Shown piece after piece: positions 7,293 through 8,251 of a stretch of 8,251 nucleotides of DNA (its first letter is position 1; each line of letters begins with the position of its first letter). Source of the stretch: Propionibacteriaceae bacterium UBA5174 (GTDB lineage Bacteria; Actinomycetota; Actinomycetes; Propionibacteriales; Propionibacteriaceae); assembly GCA_002413345.1 (NCBI GenBank), contig DHWU01000078.1, positions 1 to 8,251 on the forward strand, written 5' to 3'. The notes below the pieces were generated by a model, which was given only the letters and a program-made list of their open reading frames with translations, was not told the origin of the DNA and made no database searches. The position numbers and the translations under genes are program-made.

Positions 7293-7344
7293 TCTGCGAC
7301 CCCCGAAGCACCGGGTGACAACGCGGCAGTGAGGCGGGTCGGTC

Positions 7345-7410
7345 ATGTTCGGATGTTTCACCTTGGCGAAATTCTGCTCAAACAGGCTGTTTGCTGGTGG
7401 GATTGAATGA
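7345..7410 (+). CDS. Doubtful 21-codon ORF upstream of icd
   Basis: An ATG at 7345 opens a 21-residue frame starting MFGCFTLAK and ending FAGGIE, with a GAGG (7331-7334) 10 bases upstream. Its TGA overlaps an ATG at 7407 (ATGA) that is in frame with icd without an intervening stop. The product has no recognisable motif, and such a short frame is expected by chance in GC-rich DNA. It could be a leader peptide or nothing. Recorded for its position only. Confidence 0.1.
   Translation: MFGCFTLAKFCSNRLFAGGIE
7379..7393. promoter_or_regulatory. Perfect 15-base palindrome, candidate operator upstream of icd
   Basis: CAAACAGGCTGTTTG has perfect 7-base arms around one central base, 91 bases before the icd ATG and 86 bases after the Nudix stop. 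The arm length and short centre fit binding by a dimeric transcription factor better than an RNA hairpin, where at most a 5-6 bp stem could form. The flanking bases do not extend the symmetry. No clear promoter hexamers overlap it; TTGGCG (7363-7368) lies just upstream but lacks a good -10 partner. The regulator is unknown. Confidence 0.3.
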
Positions 7411-7420
7411 ACTGCTGGCT

Positions 7421-7434
7421 CGCGCCTGAGCGCG
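7421..7434 (+). other. Short GC hairpin in the presumed icd leader
   Basis: CGCGC (7421-7425), loop CTGA, GCGCG (7430-7434) makes a 5-bp all-GC stem 50 bases upstream of the icd ATG. No T-tract follows, so a terminator is unlikely. It may be a leader-RNA structure or chance in GC-rich sequence. Confidence 0.15.
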
Positions 7435-7471
7435 TCCACCCAATATCGTTCGACATCGAGGAACTGGCCCG

Positions 7472-7477
7472 AAGGGA
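7472..7477 (+). promoter_or_regulatory. Ribosome binding site that fixes the icd start
   Basis: AAGGGA lies 7 bases before the ATG at 7485, a normal spacing. It favours this ATG over the in-frame ATG at 7407, which would add 26 residues not seen in the family and has only GGTGG (7396-7400) upstream. Confidence 0.7.
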
Positions 7478-7484
7478 TCTGCGA

Positions 7485-8251
7485 ATGTCCAAGATCATCT
7501 ACACCTATACCGATGAGGCGCCAATGCTGGCGACTCACTCGCTCCTGCCGATCATTAAGGCATTCGCCGGCGCTGCGGGAGTTGAAGTTGAGACCCGCGA
7601 CATCTCCCTCGCCGGCCGGATCCTGGCCGCCTTCTCCGATCTGCTTCCCGAAGGACAGGGCCAAGCCGATGCCCTCGCCGAGTTGGGTGCACTCGCCAAG
7701 CAGCCGGAAGCCAACATCATCAAGTTGCCCAACGTCTCGGCTTCGGTGCCGCAGCTGAAGGCGGCTATCGCTGAATTGCAGGCGCTGGGCTTCGCGTTGC
7801 CCGATTACCTGGACGACCCGAGCACTGATGCTGAGAAGGACGCTCGGGCCCGCTACAGCAAGGCGCTGGGCAGTGCGGTGAACCCGGTACTGCGTGAAGG
7901 CAACTCCGATCGTCGCGCGCCAGCCTCGGTGAAGAACTTCGCACGTTCGCACCCGCACCGCATGGGTGCTTGGAGCGCCGACTCGAAGACCGAAGTGGTC
8001 ACCATGGGCCACGATGACTTCTACTCCAACGAGAAGTCGATCGTGCTGGCTGGAGACGACACCGTCACCATTCAGCTGGTCTCTGCCGAAGGTACCAAGG
8101 AGCTGACCAAGGTGAAGGTCTTGGCTTCGGAGGTGCTGGACGGCACCTTCATGAACGTCGCGGCGCTGGATGCCTTTATCGATGAGCAGATCGTGGCAGC
8201 CAAGGCCGCCGGGGTGCTGTTCAGCGTGCACCTGAAGGCCACCATGATGAA
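7485..8251 (+). CDS. icd: Monomeric NADP-dependent isocitrate dehydrogenase, 3'-truncated by the window
   Basis: Oxidatively decarboxylates isocitrate to 2-oxoglutarate with NADP in the TCA cycle. This is the large single-chain IDH-II type (about 740 residues), unrelated in length to the dimeric enzyme; 255 residues are visible and the frame is open to the window end. The start MSKIIYTYTDEAPMLATHSLLPI is the family N-terminus, broken here only by the read length. KALGSAVNPVLREGNSDRR (126-144) is the substrate-binding segment of the family, with Ser130, Asn133, Arg137 and Arg143/Arg144 in the isocitrate-contacting pattern. GHDDFYSNEKS (175-185) and the terminal HLKATMM (249-255) also match. 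The ATG is set by AAGGGA at 7472-7477. It is separated from the upstream block by 192 bases with a palindrome and a hairpin, so it probably has its own promoter, which I could not locate with confidence. Confidence 0.96.
   Translation, partial: MSKIIYTYTDEAPMLATHSLLPIIKAFAGAAGVEVETRDISLAGRILAAFSDLLPEGQGQADALAELGALAKQPEANIIKLPNVSASVPQLKAAIAELQALGFALPDYLDDPSTDAEKDARARYSKALGSAVNPVLREGNSDRRAPASVKNFARSHPHRMGAWSADSKTEVVTMGHDDFYSNEKSIVLAGDDTVTIQLVSAEGTKELTKVKVLASEVLDGTFMNVAALDAFIDEQIVAAKAAGVLFSVHLKATMM

Noticed and set aside
7298..7341. Possible terminator after the Nudix gene: CGACCC (7297-7302) with GGGTCG (7336-7341)
   Set aside because: Only 6 bp pair across a loop of more than 30 bases, with no T-tract; too weak to call.
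7444..7449. TATCGT as a -10 box for icd
   Set aside because: It fits TANNNT, but no acceptable -35 lies 16-18 bases upstream, and the region there is the CGCGC hairpin; a single loose hexamer is not enough.
7167..8231. Long open frame of 354 codons on the - strand opposite the Nudix 3' end and icd
   Set aside because: It lies antisense to two clearly recognised genes, its translation has no recognisable domain, and long antisense frames are expected opposite GC-rich genes with strong third-position bias.
1..8251. Mobile elements, CRISPR arrays, tRNA or rRNA genes, phage or defence genes
   Set aside because: I looked for transposase-like frames, terminal inverted repeats, regularly spaced repeats and RNA gene patterns on both strands and saw none; the window is compact housekeeping sequence.

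Overview
The window looks like an ordinary chromosomal stretch of a GC-rich actinobacterium. The evidence is the high-GC third-position bias, the gene order glmS-acpS-nnr-tsaE-tsaB-rimI-tsaD, the bifunctional Nnr, and a monomeric-type NADP isocitrate dehydrogenase. The exact lineage cannot be fixed from sequence reading alone. All confident genes are on the + strand and tightly packed.

Positions 1-3536 hold a first block. It contains the 3' part of glmS (amino-sugar synthesis for the cell wall; the start lies upstream of the window), then acpS (holo-acyl-carrier-protein synthase) and nnr (NAD(P)H-hydrate epimerase/dehydratase). These genes are spaced 4 bases apart or overlap by 1 base. In many actinobacteria alanine racemase (alr) sits between nnr and tsaE. 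Here that place is taken by a 127-base non-coding gap (3537-3663) with a weak terminator-like hairpin, a -10-like box and a strong ribosome binding site.

Positions 3664-7292 hold a second, translationally coupled block. It consists of a GNAT acetyltransferase fused to TsaE, then TsaB, RimI, TsaD and a Nudix hydrolase. Junctions are ATGA, ATGA, TAATG and a 2-base gap. TsaB, TsaD and TsaE together carry out the second step of N6-threonylcarbamoyl-adenosine (t6A37) tRNA modification. TsaC/Sua5, which makes the threonylcarbamoyl-AMP substrate, is not in the window. RimI is the usual protein N-alpha-acetyltransferase neighbour, and the Nudix enzyme probably cleans the nucleotide pool.

Positions 7293-7484 are a short intergenic region with a perfect 15-base palindrome, a GC hairpin and a doubtful 21-codon ORF. 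After it comes the 5' third of a monomeric isocitrate dehydrogenase gene (7485 to the window end).

I see no rRNA, tRNA, CRISPR array, insertion sequence, phage gene or other sign of transfer, and nothing that looks like a wholly new system. The points most worth a second look are the GNAT-TsaE fusion (whose GNAT half lacks the residues RimI uses for catalysis), the missing alr, and the palindrome upstream of icd.
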